A stretch of 64,000 nucleotides of DNA. Source: Rhodoluna sp. GTDB lineage: Bacteria; Actinomycetota; Actinomycetes; Actinomycetales; Microbacteriaceae. The DNA lies in assembly GCF_024639375.1 (NCBI RefSeq), contig NZ_JAHEIM010000001.1:62001-126000 (forward strand), read 5' to 3'. The notes below the pieces were generated by a model. The model had not been told where the DNA came from, searched no databases, and was given only the letters and a program-made list of their open reading frames with translations. Positions 49,850-58,218 of this stretch are shown here, piece after piece. A program made the translations under genes and the position numbers. Numbering within the stretch: position 1 is the stretch's first letter; every line of letters starts with the position of its first letter.

Positions 49850-49887
49850 AAAAAAATCGGGCCTGCAATGCAGACCCGATTTTTTTA
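49850..49887. terminator. Bidirectional terminator between ndk and the VKOR gene
   Basis: AAAAAAATCGGG / CCCGATTTTTTT with an inner CTGCA/TGCAG stem; long A- and T-runs on either side. Confidence 0.94.
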
Positions 49888-49890
49888 TGT

Positions 49891-50505
49891 CTAAAACAGT
49901 GTTGGCCAGAATTTCCAGAAACGAATCACGATGGTCAAAATCACGATTGCCTCGGTGATCGCGGTGAAAAGCCAAGCCTTGTTGGCGGCCCAGTCAAAGA
50001 ATCTTACCCACTTGATTGGGGTGTCAATAAAGCCGTCGTTGGCACCGAAAATAAACACGCGCCAGAACATTGGCACCATGGCCGCCCAGGCAACCATGCA
50101 ATAAGGGCACAGCACGTTAATCACAAAGGTGCTCTGGCTAAACAGCCAAAGCACAAACAAGAAGCCCACGGTCACGCCAAGGGCAAACAGTCGCCAGAAC
50201 CACGCAGCAAAGCGGGCGCCGGCGAGAATTGCCACACCCACCACAATTGGGGCAATAAAAGCCGCTAGGCCGATAATCGGGTTCGGAAATCCGAGGAGTG
50301 AAGCCTGCGGGGTCAACATCACTGACTTACAGCTAATAAATGGGCTGATGTCGCAGCTTAGGGTGGCATCTGGGTTGCCGGCCACGTGAATGCGCTCGAG
50401 CACTAGCGAGAAGGCCGCAAACCAGCCCACGATGCCCGTAATTATCAAATTCCAGGCAAAACTCTTGCTTGGCTGCAGCGTAATTGTGTTTGAAGGGTTG
50501 CTCAT
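49891..50505 (-). CDS. Vitamin K epoxide reductase (VKOR) family protein
   Basis: A membrane disulfide-bond catalyst that re-oxidises exported thiol oxidases using quinone. The product has about 204 residues with five TM segments. The cysteine pair in LSCDISPFISCKSVM and the redox motif CPYC (VLCPYCMVAW) are both present. No thioredoxin-like domain is fused. ATG 50505 is preferred to TTG 50508, because GATACT ends 6 bases upstream of it. Its DsbA-like partner is not adjacent. Divergent from RNase E/G. Confidence 0.93.
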   Translation of the reverse strand: MSNPSNTITLQPSKSFAWNLIITGIVGWFAAFSLVLERIHVAGNPDATLSCDISPFISCKSVMLTPQASLLGFPNPIIGLAAFIAPIVVGVAILAGARFAAWFWRLFALGVTVGFLFVLWLFSQSTFVINVLCPYCMVAWAAMVPMFWRVFIFGANDGFIDTPIKWVRFFDWAANKAWLFTAITEAIVILTIVIRFWKFWPTLF

Positions 50506-50511
50506 CAAATC

Positions 50512-50517
50512 AGTATC
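50512..50517 (-). promoter_or_regulatory. -10 box GATACT for a leaderless VKOR gene
   Basis: GATACT on the minus strand is separated by GATTTG (6 bases) from ATG 50505. Confidence 0.5.
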
Positions 50518-50530
50518 GCACGCGTCTTTG

Positions 50531-50559
50531 GTGACATTTCACGGCCCAGATGGCATACT
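50531..50559 (+). promoter_or_regulatory. Promoter of the RNase E/G gene
   Basis: A -35-like GTGACA (50531-50536) is separated by 17 bases from CATACT (50554-50559), preceded by TGG. Predicted transcription start is near 50566, about 205 bases before the coding start. Confidence 0.6.
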
Positions 50560-50565
50560 GATAGG

Positions 50566-50770
50566 AGTTGCGCCACCACACTGGTGCGACTAAAGATTTT
50601 GCAAGTGCTTTGGCGTTGACGTCGCGCAAGACCCATCGGGCAGCGAGAACCGCAAAAAATAAGCAACTTGCACACAGTTTTGGTCATTCACAATCGTGAG
50701 TGACAACGGTTTTTAAGCCTTGGAACTAGTGCGTGTGGCCTAGGGCTAGGCAGCTTGGAGTGCACCAGAA
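50566..50770 (+). ncRNA. Long structured 5' leader of the RNase E/G gene
   Basis: Starting at the predicted 5' end: a 9-bp hairpin GTTGCGCCA / TGGTGCGAC (50567-50590). Next, a closing stem TGCAAGT-GCTT / AAGC-ACTTGCA (50600-50610 with 50661-50672, one bulged A) surrounds short GCG/CGC and CCC/GGG hairpins. Then GTCATTCAC-AATC-GTGAGTGAC (50683-50704), followed five bases later by TTTTT, and finally GCCTA-GGGC-TAGGC (50738-50751). Such a leader would suit feedback control of rne mRNA by the enzyme itself, as known for E. coli rne; here that is inference. I cannot match it to a named RNA family. Confidence 0.55.
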
Positions 50771-53062
50771 ATGGTGAAAAACGAAGATTTTGAACAGCCT
50801 GTTAAGGCAACCCGCGTTCGCAAGGCAAAGGCAACTGCAGTTGATGCAGTTGCGGCGGCCACCGACGAAACTAAAAAACCAGCAGTCAAAAAGGCAACTG
50901 TGCGCAAGCCGGCTGCTAAAAAGGCGCCTGCCTCGGTTGACGAGGTTATAGCCAAGGCCGAAAAGCCTGCAGCAAAGAAGGCACCGGCAAAGCGCGCCAC
51001 CAAGGCCAAGGCTGAAAAGCCTGCCGAATCAGAAGCTACTGCGGTTGCTGCAGCCCCTGCAGCACTAACCCCGCCATCAGCCACATCGTTGATGTTCATG
51101 GCGCCAGACTTGCCAACCCCAAAGATCGACAGCAAGCGCGGTCGCCCAGTTGCCGATGCACCAGAAGGCGATGACAGCCACAAGCGTCGTCGTTCACGTC
51201 GTCGCGCCGGTGAAGAGGGCACCGTTGATGCCGTTGACCCAAACACAGTTGTCAAGGTGCGCACCCCGCGCGAACCAAAAGCTCCGAGCAACGAGCCAAC
51301 CCGCGTTAAGGGTTCAACTCGTCTTGAAGCCAAAAAGCAGCGCCGCCGTGATGGTCGCGATGCTGGTCGTCGTCGCACCACAATTACCGAATCTGAATTC
51401 CTTGCTCGTCGTGAAGCTGTTGACCGCCACATGGTGGTTCGCTCTAAAGACGGCAAGATTCAAATTGGCGTGCTCGAAGACGGCATTTTGGTTGAACACT
51501 ATGTCGCTAAGGCATCCGAGGCTTCGCTAATTGGCAACGTCTACCTGGGCAAGGTGCAAAACGTTTTGCCTTCGATGGAAGCCGCGTTCGTTGACGTTGG
51601 CCGTGGCCGCAACGCCGTGCTTTACTCGGGTGAAGTTGACTGGGAACTTGCCGAAACTGGCAACCAGCCGCGCCGCATCGAACTCGCACTGAAGAGTGGC
51701 GACACCGTTTTGGTTCAGGTGACTAAAGACCCAGTTGGTCAAAAGGGCGCACGTCTAACCAGCCAGGTTTCATTGCCTGGCCGCTACTTGGTTTACGTGC
51801 CAAACGGTTCAATGAACGGCATCTCTCGCAAGCTGCCAGATTCAGAGCGCGCCCGCCTAAAGAAAATTTTGAAAGAGATTCTGCCCGAAGATGCTGGTGT
51901 GATTGTTCGCACCGCAGCTGAAGGTGCAACCGAAGAGCAATTAACTTTGGATGTGCAGCGCCTGCAGCAGCAGTGGGCTGAGATCAGCAAGAAGGTTGAA
52001 AAGGGCCAGGCTCCGGTGCTGTTGCACAGCGAGCCAGACCTTTTGGTCAAGATTGTTCGTGACGTTTTCAACGAAGACTTCCAAAAGATGATCATCGCTG
52101 GCGATGACGCACGCGAAACCATTGAGGAATACCTGCAGTCAGTTGCACCTGACCTGCTTGAGCGTGTTGAAAAATACACCGGCAGCAAAGACATATTTGA
52201 TGAGTACCGCGTTGGTGAGCAAATTGCCAAGGCGCTTGAGCGCAAGGTTTACTTGCCGTCGGGTGGTTCATTGGTTATCGACCGCACCGAAGCAATGACC
52301 GTGGTTGACGTAAACACCGGAAAGTTTGTTGGTTCAGGCGGAAACCTTGAAGAGACCGTGACCAAGAACAACCTTGAAGCTGCCGAAGAAATCGTGCGCC
52401 AGCTGCGCTTGCGCGACATCGGTGGAATCATCGTGGTGGACTTCATCGACATGGTGCTCGAGTCAAACCGTGATTTGGTTCAGCGTCGTTTGATGGAATG
52501 CCTAAGCCGCGACCGCACCAAGCACCAGGTGGCCGAGGTTACCTCGCTTGGTTTGGTTCAGATGACTCGCAAGAAGTTGGGCATCGGCCTGCTTGAGGCA
52601 TTCAGCGAGCCTTGTGAAGCCTGTGCCAGCCGAGGTGTGATTGTGCACCACGAGCCGATCATGCGTTCAAAGCACAATCTTGGTGAAGATTCACGCCCGC
52701 AAAACCAGAACCAAAACCAAAAGCAGGGCAAGAAGAACCGCCAGGATCGCAACCAGAAGCCAGAACCGGCCAAGGTAGTGACCCCAGAGAGCGCAATCAA
52801 GATCAACAGCGTGATCACCCAGATTGCCGCTTCAACCGTGGCTGCTCATGAGGCAGCAGGCGAGCCATCGCCAATCGTTCTTCCTACAGCAAAGACTTCT
52901 GCAGACAATAACTCGGATGCAGAAAAGATGCTGGAGGCCGTGTTGGAGGCTCTGCCAGAGCCAAAAGCACCGGGGCAGGGGCGTCGCAAGCCGCGCCGAG
53001 CCACCAGCGCCGGAAACGTCGTGCCAGCAAATGCTTCAAACAATGCAGAAATAGGTGGCTAA
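50771..53062 (+). CDS. rne: Ribonuclease E/G
   Basis: The main endoribonuclease for rRNA maturation and mRNA decay. The 763 residues open with a disordered, Lys/Ala/Pro-rich region to about 200 with repeated KPAAKKAP-type units, typical of actinobacterial RNase E. The catalytic core has an S1 domain (NVYLGKVQNVLPSMEAAFVD), the 5' sensor/RNase H-like region, and the DNase I-like site VVDVNTGKFVGSG ... VVDFIDM with metal-binding Asp residues. The zinc link CEACASRG is used for dimer-dimer contact. The C-terminal 150 residues (NQNQNQKQGKKNRQDR) are again disordered. GGAG lies 10 bases before ATG 50771. Confidence 0.96.
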   Translation: MVKNEDFEQPVKATRVRKAKATAVDAVAAATDETKKPAVKKATVRKPAAKKAPASVDEVIAKAEKPAAKKAPAKRATKAKAEKPAESEATAVAAAPAALTPPSATSLMFMAPDLPTPKIDSKRGRPVADAPEGDDSHKRRRSRRRAGEEGTVDAVDPNTVVKVRTPREPKAPSNEPTRVKGSTRLEAKKQRRRDGRDAGRRRTTITESEFLARREAVDRHMVVRSKDGKIQIGVLEDGILVEHYVAKASEASLIGNVYLGKVQNVLPSMEAAFVDVGRGRNAVLYSGEVDWELAETGNQPRRIELALKSGDTVLVQVTKDPVGQKGARLTSQVSLPGRYLVYVPNGSMNGISRKLPDSERARLKKILKEILPEDAGVIVRTAAEGATEEQLTLDVQRLQQQWAEISKKVEKGQAPVLLHSEPDLLVKIVRDVFNEDFQKMIIAGDDARETIEEYLQSVAPDLLERVEKYTGSKDIFDEYRVGEQIAKALERKVYLPSGGSLVIDRTEAMTVVDVNTGKFVGSGGNLEETVTKNNLEAAEEIVRQLRLRDIGGIIVVDFIDMVLESNRDLVQRRLMECLSRDRTKHQVAEVTSLGLVQMTRKKLGIGLLEAFSEPCEACASRGVIVHHEPIMRSKHNLGEDSRPQNQNQNQKQGKKNRQDRNQKPEPAKVVTPESAIKINSVITQIAASTVAAHEAAGEPSPIVLPTAKTSADNNSDAEKMLEAVLEALPEPKAPGQGRRKPRRATSAGNVVPANASNNAEIGG

Positions 53063-53067
53063 AGGGT

Positions 53068-53096
53068 TTGACCCCAGCCAGCTGGCGATGTAGACT
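53068..53096 (+). promoter_or_regulatory. Promoter of rplU-rpmA
   Basis: TTGACC (53068-53073), a 17-base spacer and TAGACT (53091-53096): the best -35/-10 pair in the window. Predicted start is near 53103, giving a leader of about 60 bases before rplU. Confidence 0.75.
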
Positions 53097-53163
53097 AGAC
53101 CCTCGTTGCCTGTTGAGTATTTTCACCGCAACAAAATAAGACTTTCGAACAAAGGGTAGATCT

Positions 53164-53472
53164 GTGGTTTACGCAGTAGTCCGCGCAGGCGGCCGTCAAG
53201 AGAAGGTGTCAGTAGGCACCATCGTTACGCTTGACCGTATCAAGGCTGATGCCAACGGCAAGATTGAGCTAACCGCTCTTCTTCTAGTTGATGGCGACAA
53301 GGTCACCACCAAGGCAGCAGAGCTTGCCAAGGTTAAGGTAACCGCTGAAGTTCTAAACGACCTACGTGGTCCAAAGATCATCATTCAGAAGTACAAGAAC
53401 AAGACCGGCTACAAGAAGCGTCAAGGTCACCGTTCAGAGTTGACCCGCGTTCAGGTCACAGAGATCAAGTAA
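53164..53472 (+). CDS. rplU: Ribosomal protein bL21
   Basis: A 102-residue large-subunit protein binding 23S rRNA near L20. It begins [18 protein letters not shown] and ends [21 protein letters not shown], the conserved RNA-binding C-terminus. GTG 53164 is preceded by AAAGGG. First gene of rplU-rpmA, followed by obg. Confidence 0.98.
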   Translation: MVYAVVRAGGRQEKVSVGTIVTLDRIKADANGKIELTALLLVDGDKVTTKAAELAKVKVTAEVLNDLRGPKIIIQKYKNKTGYKKRQGHRSELTRVQVTEIK

Positions 53473-53486
53473 AGGACTAACCCAAA

Positions 53487-53741
53487 ATGGCTTCGAAAAA
53501 AGGTGTTAGCTCGACCCGAAACGGTCGCGATTCAAACGCACAGCGTCTAGGCGTTAAGCGTTACGCAGGTCAAGAAGTTAACGCAGGCGAGATCATCGTT
53601 CGTCAGCGCGGAACTCACTTTCACCCAGGTGCCAACATTGGCAAGGGTAAAGACGACACCCTATTCGCACTAGCTGCTGGTGTAGTTGAATTCGGCACCA
53701 AGGGTGGTCGCCGCGTTGTAAACATCATCGAAGGCGAATAA
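53487..53741 (+). CDS. rpmA: Ribosomal protein bL27
   Basis: An 84-residue protein whose N-terminal tail reaches the peptidyl-transferase centre. The tail begins directly [16 protein letters not shown], with no Firmicutes-type cleavable extension. [20 protein letters not shown] is the conserved core. 14 bases after rplU. Confidence 0.98.
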   Translation: MASKKGVSSTRNGRDSNAQRLGVKRYAGQEVNAGEIIVRQRGTHFHPGANIGKGKDDTLFALAAGVVEFGTKGGRRVVNIIEGE

Positions 53742-53761
53742 GCGGTTCAAGTTTTCTAAAG

Positions 53762-53793
53762 AAGGCGAGCCGTTGGGCTCGCCTTTCTTTTTT
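53762..53793 (+). terminator. Terminator after rpmA
   Basis: AAGGCGAGCC-GTTG-GGCTCGCCTT is a 10-bp perfect stem followed by TCTTTTTT. It separates the ribosomal proteins from obg. Confidence 0.93.
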
Positions 53794-53823
53794 CTAAAAT
53801 TAATTCACTAGAAGGAGATGACC

Positions 53824-55344
53824 TTGGTTTCATTTGTTGATCAAGTGACCCTTCACGTGCGTGCGGGCAACGGCGGCGACGGCTGTGTTTCGGTTCACCG
53901 CGAAAAATTTAAGCCACTCGGCGGCCCAGACGGTGCCGATGGTGGCAAGGGCGGCAGCATCTCGCTGATCTCAGACCCAAACGTCACAACTCTTCTTGAC
54001 TTTCACTTTCACCCACACCGAGCCGCTGGCGACGGTGGCGACGGTGCCGGTGATTACCGCAACGGTCACCACGGTGAAAACTTGGTGCTACCGGTTCCGG
54101 TTGGCACAGTAGTTAAAAACGCCAAAGGTGTAATGATTGCCGACCTCGACGAGCCAGGCATGGAACTCATCATTGGTGAAGGCGGCATGGGCGGCCTGGG
54201 CAACGCTGCTCTGGCAAGCACCAAGCGCAAGGCACCTGGTTTTGCACTTTTGGGTGTGCCTGGTTGGTCTGGCGATGTAATTCTTGAACTCAAGACCGTT
54301 GCTGATATCGCATTGGTGGGTTACCCATCTGCAGGTAAGTCTTCTTTGATTGCGGCACTTAGCGCAGCACGACCAAAGATCGCCGATTACCCATTCACAA
54401 CTTTGCACCCGAACCTTGGTGTGGTTCAGGCCGGCGACACTCGCTTCACCATCGCAGATGTGCCTGGTCTGATTGAAGGCGCCAGCGAAGGCAAGGGCCT
54501 TGGCTTGCAGTTCTTGCGTCACGTTGAGCGCTGCGCAGCTTTGCTGCACGTTATTGACTGTGCAACCATCGAGCCAAACCGCGACCCGGTTAGCGACCTC
54601 GACAAGATACTTAAAGAGCTAGATGCCTATGCAGTTCCAGAGGGTGAACTGCCGCTTACTCAGCGCCCGCAGTTGATAGCGCTGAACAAAGCCGATGTTC
54701 CTGATGGCAAAGAGTTGGCAGAGTTTGTAAAGCCAGATCTAGAAGCTCGCGGCTACAAAGTTTTCATAATCTCTGCGGCAAGCCACGGGGGTTTGCGCGA
54801 ATTGAACTATGCCCTTGCGGCACTGGTAGAGCAGGCTCGCAAAGACAAGCAGACTGCACCGGCAAAGCCACGCATTCAGTTGATGCAGTCAAAGCGCGAT
54901 GAGTCGAAGTTTGAAGTTAAAACCGAGATGTATGGCGAAGAGAAGATTTACCGCGTGCTTGGCGTTAAGCCAGAGCGTTGGGTTGCTCAAACTCAGTTTG
55001 GCAACGAAGAGGCTGTTGGTTACCTAGGTGACCGTCTGGCAAAAATCGGTCTTGAAGACGCGCTCTACAAGGCGGGCGCCGAAGCTGGCTCAACCGTTGT
55101 TATTGGCCCAGGCAAGGGTGTGATCTTCGACTGGGAGCCAACTATCAACTCTGCAGCCGAATTGATCTCTGGCCCTCGAGGCACCGATGCGCGACTCGAC
55201 ATGAATGAACGTCGAACCACAAAGCAGCGCCGTCAAACTTATACCGAGCGCATGGATGCCAAGGCAGCCGCTCGTGACGAACTAAGAAAAGAAGGCGAAG
55301 CCGGCATCTGGTCTAAGCCAGAGGACTTCGAAAAGGAAGACTAA
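53824..55344 (+). CDS. obg: Obg-family GTPase
   Basis: A ribosome-assembly and stress GTPase. I prefer TTG 53824 (506 residues, MVSFVDQVTLHVRAG), because GGAG ends 6 bases before it. The ATG at 53818 almost touches that site. The glycine-rich OBG fold (GGDGCVSVHREKFKPLGGPDG) fills residues 1-160. The G domain has G1 GYPSAGKSS, G3 DVPGLIEGA and G4 NKAD. The C-terminal OCT domain, found in actinobacterial and Firmicutes Obg, spans about 340-425, with a charged tail (RRTTKQRRQTYTERMDAK). proB follows directly. Confidence 0.96.
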   Translation: MVSFVDQVTLHVRAGNGGDGCVSVHREKFKPLGGPDGADGGKGGSISLISDPNVTTLLDFHFHPHRAAGDGGDGAGDYRNGHHGENLVLPVPVGTVVKNAKGVMIADLDEPGMELIIGEGGMGGLGNAALASTKRKAPGFALLGVPGWSGDVILELKTVADIALVGYPSAGKSSLIAALSAARPKIADYPFTTLHPNLGVVQAGDTRFTIADVPGLIEGASEGKGLGLQFLRHVERCAALLHVIDCATIEPNRDPVSDLDKILKELDAYAVPEGELPLTQRPQLIALNKADVPDGKELAEFVKPDLEARGYKVFIISAASHGGLRELNYALAALVEQARKDKQTAPAKPRIQLMQSKRDESKFEVKTEMYGEEKIYRVLGVKPERWVAQTQFGNEEAVGYLGDRLAKIGLEDALYKAGAEAGSTVVIGPGKGVIFDWEPTINSAAELISGPRGTDARLDMNERRTTKQRRQTYTERMDAKAAARDELRKEGEAGIWSKPEDFEKED

Positions 55345-56127
55345 GTGACACTTCGAGACAGAAGCGAGTTAGCAACCGCAAAGCGTGTGGTTGTGAAGGT
55401 TGGTTCGTCTTCGATTAGCGGTGCTAACGAAAACAAAATTGACCTGCTGGTAGATGCACTGGCAAAGTCGAACGCTCGTGGCACCGAAGTGATTCTTGTT
55501 ACCTCGGGTGCCATTGCAAATGCGCTGCCACTTTTTAATCTCACAGCCCGCCCAGATGATTTGCCTATGGTGCAGGCGCTTGCCTCAGTGGGGCAAAGCA
55601 AGCTGATTGCTCGCTACCAGGCGAGTCTCGAAAAGTACTCGATTATTGTTGGCCAGGTTTTGCTTACCTCTGGTGACTTTGAACACGATGAGACCCGCAA
55701 CAACGCTAAGGCAACCCTTGAGCAACTGGTGAAGCTTCGCACTTTGCCAATCGTGAACGAAAACGACACAGTGGCAACTCACGAAATTAAGTTTGGCGAC
55801 AACGATCGACTGGCTGCGCTAGTTGCCGTGCTTGTTGATGCTGACGCTCTCATTTTGCTGAGCGACGTTGACGGCCTGTATGACATGCCACCAGAAAAAG
55901 ATGGCGCAAAGCGTATTGAGATTGTTTCTGCCGGTTCAGACATGTCTGGCATTGAAATTGGCGGCACCGGTTCAAAAGTTGGCACCGGTGGCGCAGCTAC
56001 CAAGGTTTCCGCTGCGAAGCTTGCAACCGATTCTGGCGTGGCCGTGTTGTTGACCAGCACCGATTTAGTTTCTGAGGCTTTGGCTGGTGCCAACATTGGC
56101 ACTTGGTTTGAGCCAACCAATAAATAA
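55345..56127 (+). CDS. proB: Glutamate 5-kinase, short form without PUA domain
   Basis: First step of proline synthesis: phosphorylates glutamate. The GTG start directly follows the obg stop. The 260 residues form a complete amino-acid kinase domain (VVVKVGSSSI; LVTSGAIA; PIVNENDTVA; FGDNDRLAALVA; LLSDVDGLYD; GTGGAATKVSAAKLA). The C-terminal PUA domain of the 367-residue E. coli type is missing; the protein ends normally at WFEPTNK, so this is a natural short form, not a truncation. proA is 19 bases downstream. Confidence 0.96.
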   Translation: MTLRDRSELATAKRVVVKVGSSSISGANENKIDLLVDALAKSNARGTEVILVTSGAIANALPLFNLTARPDDLPMVQALASVGQSKLIARYQASLEKYSIIVGQVLLTSGDFEHDETRNNAKATLEQLVKLRTLPIVNENDTVATHEIKFGDNDRLAALVAVLVDADALILLSDVDGLYDMPPEKDGAKRIEIVSAGSDMSGIEIGGTGSKVGTGGAATKVSAAKLATDSGVAVLLTSTDLVSEALAGANIGTWFEPTNK

Positions 56128-56146
56128 ACGAAATTAGGGTTTAAAC

Positions 56147-57394
56147 ATGGTTTCTGCAATCGACAAGATTCGTCTAGCTAAGCAAGCTGCCGGTTCACTC
56201 GCTCAAGCCTCAACCACAGTTAAGAATGAAGTGCTTCAGCAGGTTGCCTCGCTGTTGCCAATCCGTGCAGATGAGATTATCGCTGCCAATCAAAAAGACC
56301 TCGCTAACGGTGTTGCCGATGGCATGACTGCAAGCCTTCAAGACCGTTTGCGCCTAGACCACGGTCGAATTCAGGCAATTGCTGATTCGGTTTTACAAAT
56401 CGTTTCCTTGCCAGACCCGGTGGGTGATGTTATCCGCGGTATGTCTTTGCCAAATGCGCTGAAGCTCACTCAGGTGCGTGTGCCACTTGGTGTTATCGGT
56501 GTAATTTATGAGGCTCGACCAAACGTCACCATAGACATTGCTGTGCTGGCAATCAAGAGCGGAAATGCCACCGTGCTTCGCGGTGGTCGCGCAGCCGAAC
56601 ACACCAATGCGGTTTTGGTTAAGTTGCTGCAAGACGCGCTGGCAATTGCCGGTTTGAATTCAGATGCAGTGCAAACCGTGGATGAATTCGGTCGCGATGG
56701 CGGCGTTGAAATGATGCGTGCGGTCGGTTTGATTGACGTATTGATTCCACGTGGCGGCGCTGGCTTGATTCGCCAGGTAGTTGAAGAGGCCAAGGTGCCG
56801 GTTATTCAAACCGGCGATGGCGTGGTGCACATTTTTGTTGATGAGACAGCTCGTTTGGATTGGGCAGTGGAAATCATTCACAACGCCAAGGTTCAGCGTC
56901 CGAGTGTTTGCAATGCGGTTGAGACCCTGCTAATTCACGAGAATGCTGTCGAGCGCATTTTGCCTGCAGTACTTGATCGATTGTCTGAGTCTGGAGTGAC
57001 GGTTCACGGCGATGAAGTCACCCAGCAAAACTTCTTTGCTGCGGTGGCGGCAACCGAAGAGGACTGGCGGGCCGAATATCACGACCTTGACATCGCTGTG
57101 AAAGTTGTGAAAAACCTAGATGAGGCGCTGGCACACATTGCTACTTACTCGACCAAGCACACCGAATCGATCATCACCGAGAACGTCAGCAACGCGGAAC
57201 GCTTCTTGAATGAGGTTGATTCTTCAACCGTGATGGTGAATGCCTCGACTCGTTTCACCGATGGTGGCGAGTTCGGTTTTGGTGCCGAAGTTGGCATTTC
57301 GACCCAGAAACTGCATGCGCGCGGCCCAATGGGCTTGCAAGAGCTAACTTCTACCAAGTGGCTAGTTCGCGGCAGCGGGCAGGTTAGAGCCTAA
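56147..57394 (+). CDS. proA: Glutamate-5-semialdehyde dehydrogenase (gamma-glutamyl phosphate reductase)
   Basis: Second step of proline synthesis; reduces gamma-glutamyl phosphate with NADPH. The 415 residues have aldehyde-dehydrogenase features: VIYEARPNVTIDIAVLAIKSGN, RGGRAAEHTN, the catalytic Cys in VQRPSVCNAVETLL, and HTESIITENVSNAERFLNEVDSS. C-terminal FGFGAEVGISTQKLHARGPMGL is the family signature. Forms an operon with proB. Confidence 0.98.
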   Translation: MVSAIDKIRLAKQAAGSLAQASTTVKNEVLQQVASLLPIRADEIIAANQKDLANGVADGMTASLQDRLRLDHGRIQAIADSVLQIVSLPDPVGDVIRGMSLPNALKLTQVRVPLGVIGVIYEARPNVTIDIAVLAIKSGNATVLRGGRAAEHTNAVLVKLLQDALAIAGLNSDAVQTVDEFGRDGGVEMMRAVGLIDVLIPRGGAGLIRQVVEEAKVPVIQTGDGVVHIFVDETARLDWAVEIIHNAKVQRPSVCNAVETLLIHENAVERILPAVLDRLSESGVTVHGDEVTQQNFFAAVAATEEDWRAEYHDLDIAVKVVKNLDEALAHIATYSTKHTESIITENVSNAERFLNEVDSSTVMVNASTRFTDGGEFGFGAEVGISTQKLHARGPMGLQELTSTKWLVRGSGQVRA

Positions 57395-57439
57395 ACCGGG
57401 CTCGGCTAGGTTATTCTGGAGAGGTTCTGAGGAGAAAAA

Positions 57440-57607
57440 TTGAACGTAATTCTTGCGGCAGAAGAAGCAGGCGTCACATTGCCATTCCCATCTTTCTGGT
57501 TTGGTGTAATTGCAATCGGCACCTTCATCTTGCTTGGTCTTGTCACCTGGTCTTACCGTGACGTGGCAAACCGTCACGATCACAAAGAGTCAAAGGGCCA
57601 CCACTAG
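57440..57607 (+). CDS. Small single-pass membrane protein
   Basis: A 55-residue protein read from TTG 57440, preceded by GAGGAG at 6 bases. It starts MNVILAAEEAGVTLPFPSFW, has one TM helix at about 20-38 (WFGVIAIGTFILLGLVTW), and ends in a basic/His tail (RDVANRHDHKESKGHH). The good ribosome-binding site, matching codon use and placement between proA and nadD support a real gene. The function is unknown. The N-terminus probably faces outside and the charged tail the cytoplasm. Confidence 0.75.
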   Translation: MNVILAAEEAGVTLPFPSFWFGVIAIGTFILLGLVTWSYRDVANRHDHKESKGHH

Positions 57608-57630
57608 GAGTTACCTAGCGGCAAAATCGC

Positions 57631-58218
57631 ATGAGCAAAATTCGTCTCGGCGTGATGGGCGGCACCTTCGACCCAATTCACTATGGCCACTTAGTGGCCG
57701 CCAGCGAAGCAGCAGCTGCGTTCAATCTTGACGAAGTGGTCTTCGTGCCAACGGGCGAGCCTTGGCAAAAACAAAACTTCACCACGGGGGAGCACCGTTA
57801 TTTAATGACGGTGATTGCCACCGCATCTAATCCGAGGTTCAAAGTGAGCCGCGCTGATATCGATCGCGACGGCCCAACCTACACAATCGACACGCTCAAT
57901 GACATCAGCAACGAATATCCTGATGCCGAACTTTTCTTCATCACAGGGGCCGACGCTATTTCGCAAATTCTTTCTTGGAAGGACATCGAAAAGATTTGGG
58001 GCATGGCGCACTTTGTTGCGGTTAGTCGACCCGGGCATGCCTTGGCTGTTCCAGAATCTCCGCACGGTGTTGTTTCACTTTTGGAGATTCCAGCTCTAGC
58101 TATTTCTTCAACTGATATTCGTGCACGCGTTGCCGACAAAAAACCAATTTGGTACCTGTTGCCAGATGGAGTTGTTCAATACATTGCAAAACACAAACTT
58201 TATCGAGGTGGCAAATGA
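57631..58218 (+). CDS. nadD: Nicotinate-nucleotide adenylyltransferase
   Basis: Makes nicotinate adenine dinucleotide from NaMN and ATP, the central step of NAD synthesis. The 195 residues have the nucleotidyltransferase motifs [12 protein letters not shown] at residues 10-21 and [25 protein letters not shown] near the C-terminus. [20 protein letters not shown] lies between. Its TGA overlaps the next ATG (ATGA). Confidence 0.97.
   Translation: MSKIRLGVMGGTFDPIHYGHLVAASEAAAAFNLDEVVFVPTGEPWQKQNFTTGEHRYLMTVIATASNPRFKVSRADIDRDGPTYTIDTLNDISNEYPDAELFFITGADAISQILSWKDIEKIWGMAHFVAVSRPGHALAVPESPHGVVSLLEIPALAISSTDIRARVADKKPIWYLLPDGVVQYIAKHKLYRGGK

Noticed and set aside
50880-51060. Repeat array or CRISPR-like pattern
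   Set aside because: The repetition comes from codons of the KPAAKKAP-type low-complexity N-terminus of RNase E/G.
50746-51456. 236-codon open frame on the minus strand within the RNase E/G gene
   Set aside because: It mirrors the Lys/Ala-rich N-terminus of RNase E/G; its Arg/Ser/Ala-rich product has no domain and the sense gene is certain.
58149-58214. Longer N-terminus for the nadD-downstream protein
   Set aside because: These codons lie inside nadD in another frame; ATG 58215 overlaps the nadD stop in the usual ATGA manner.
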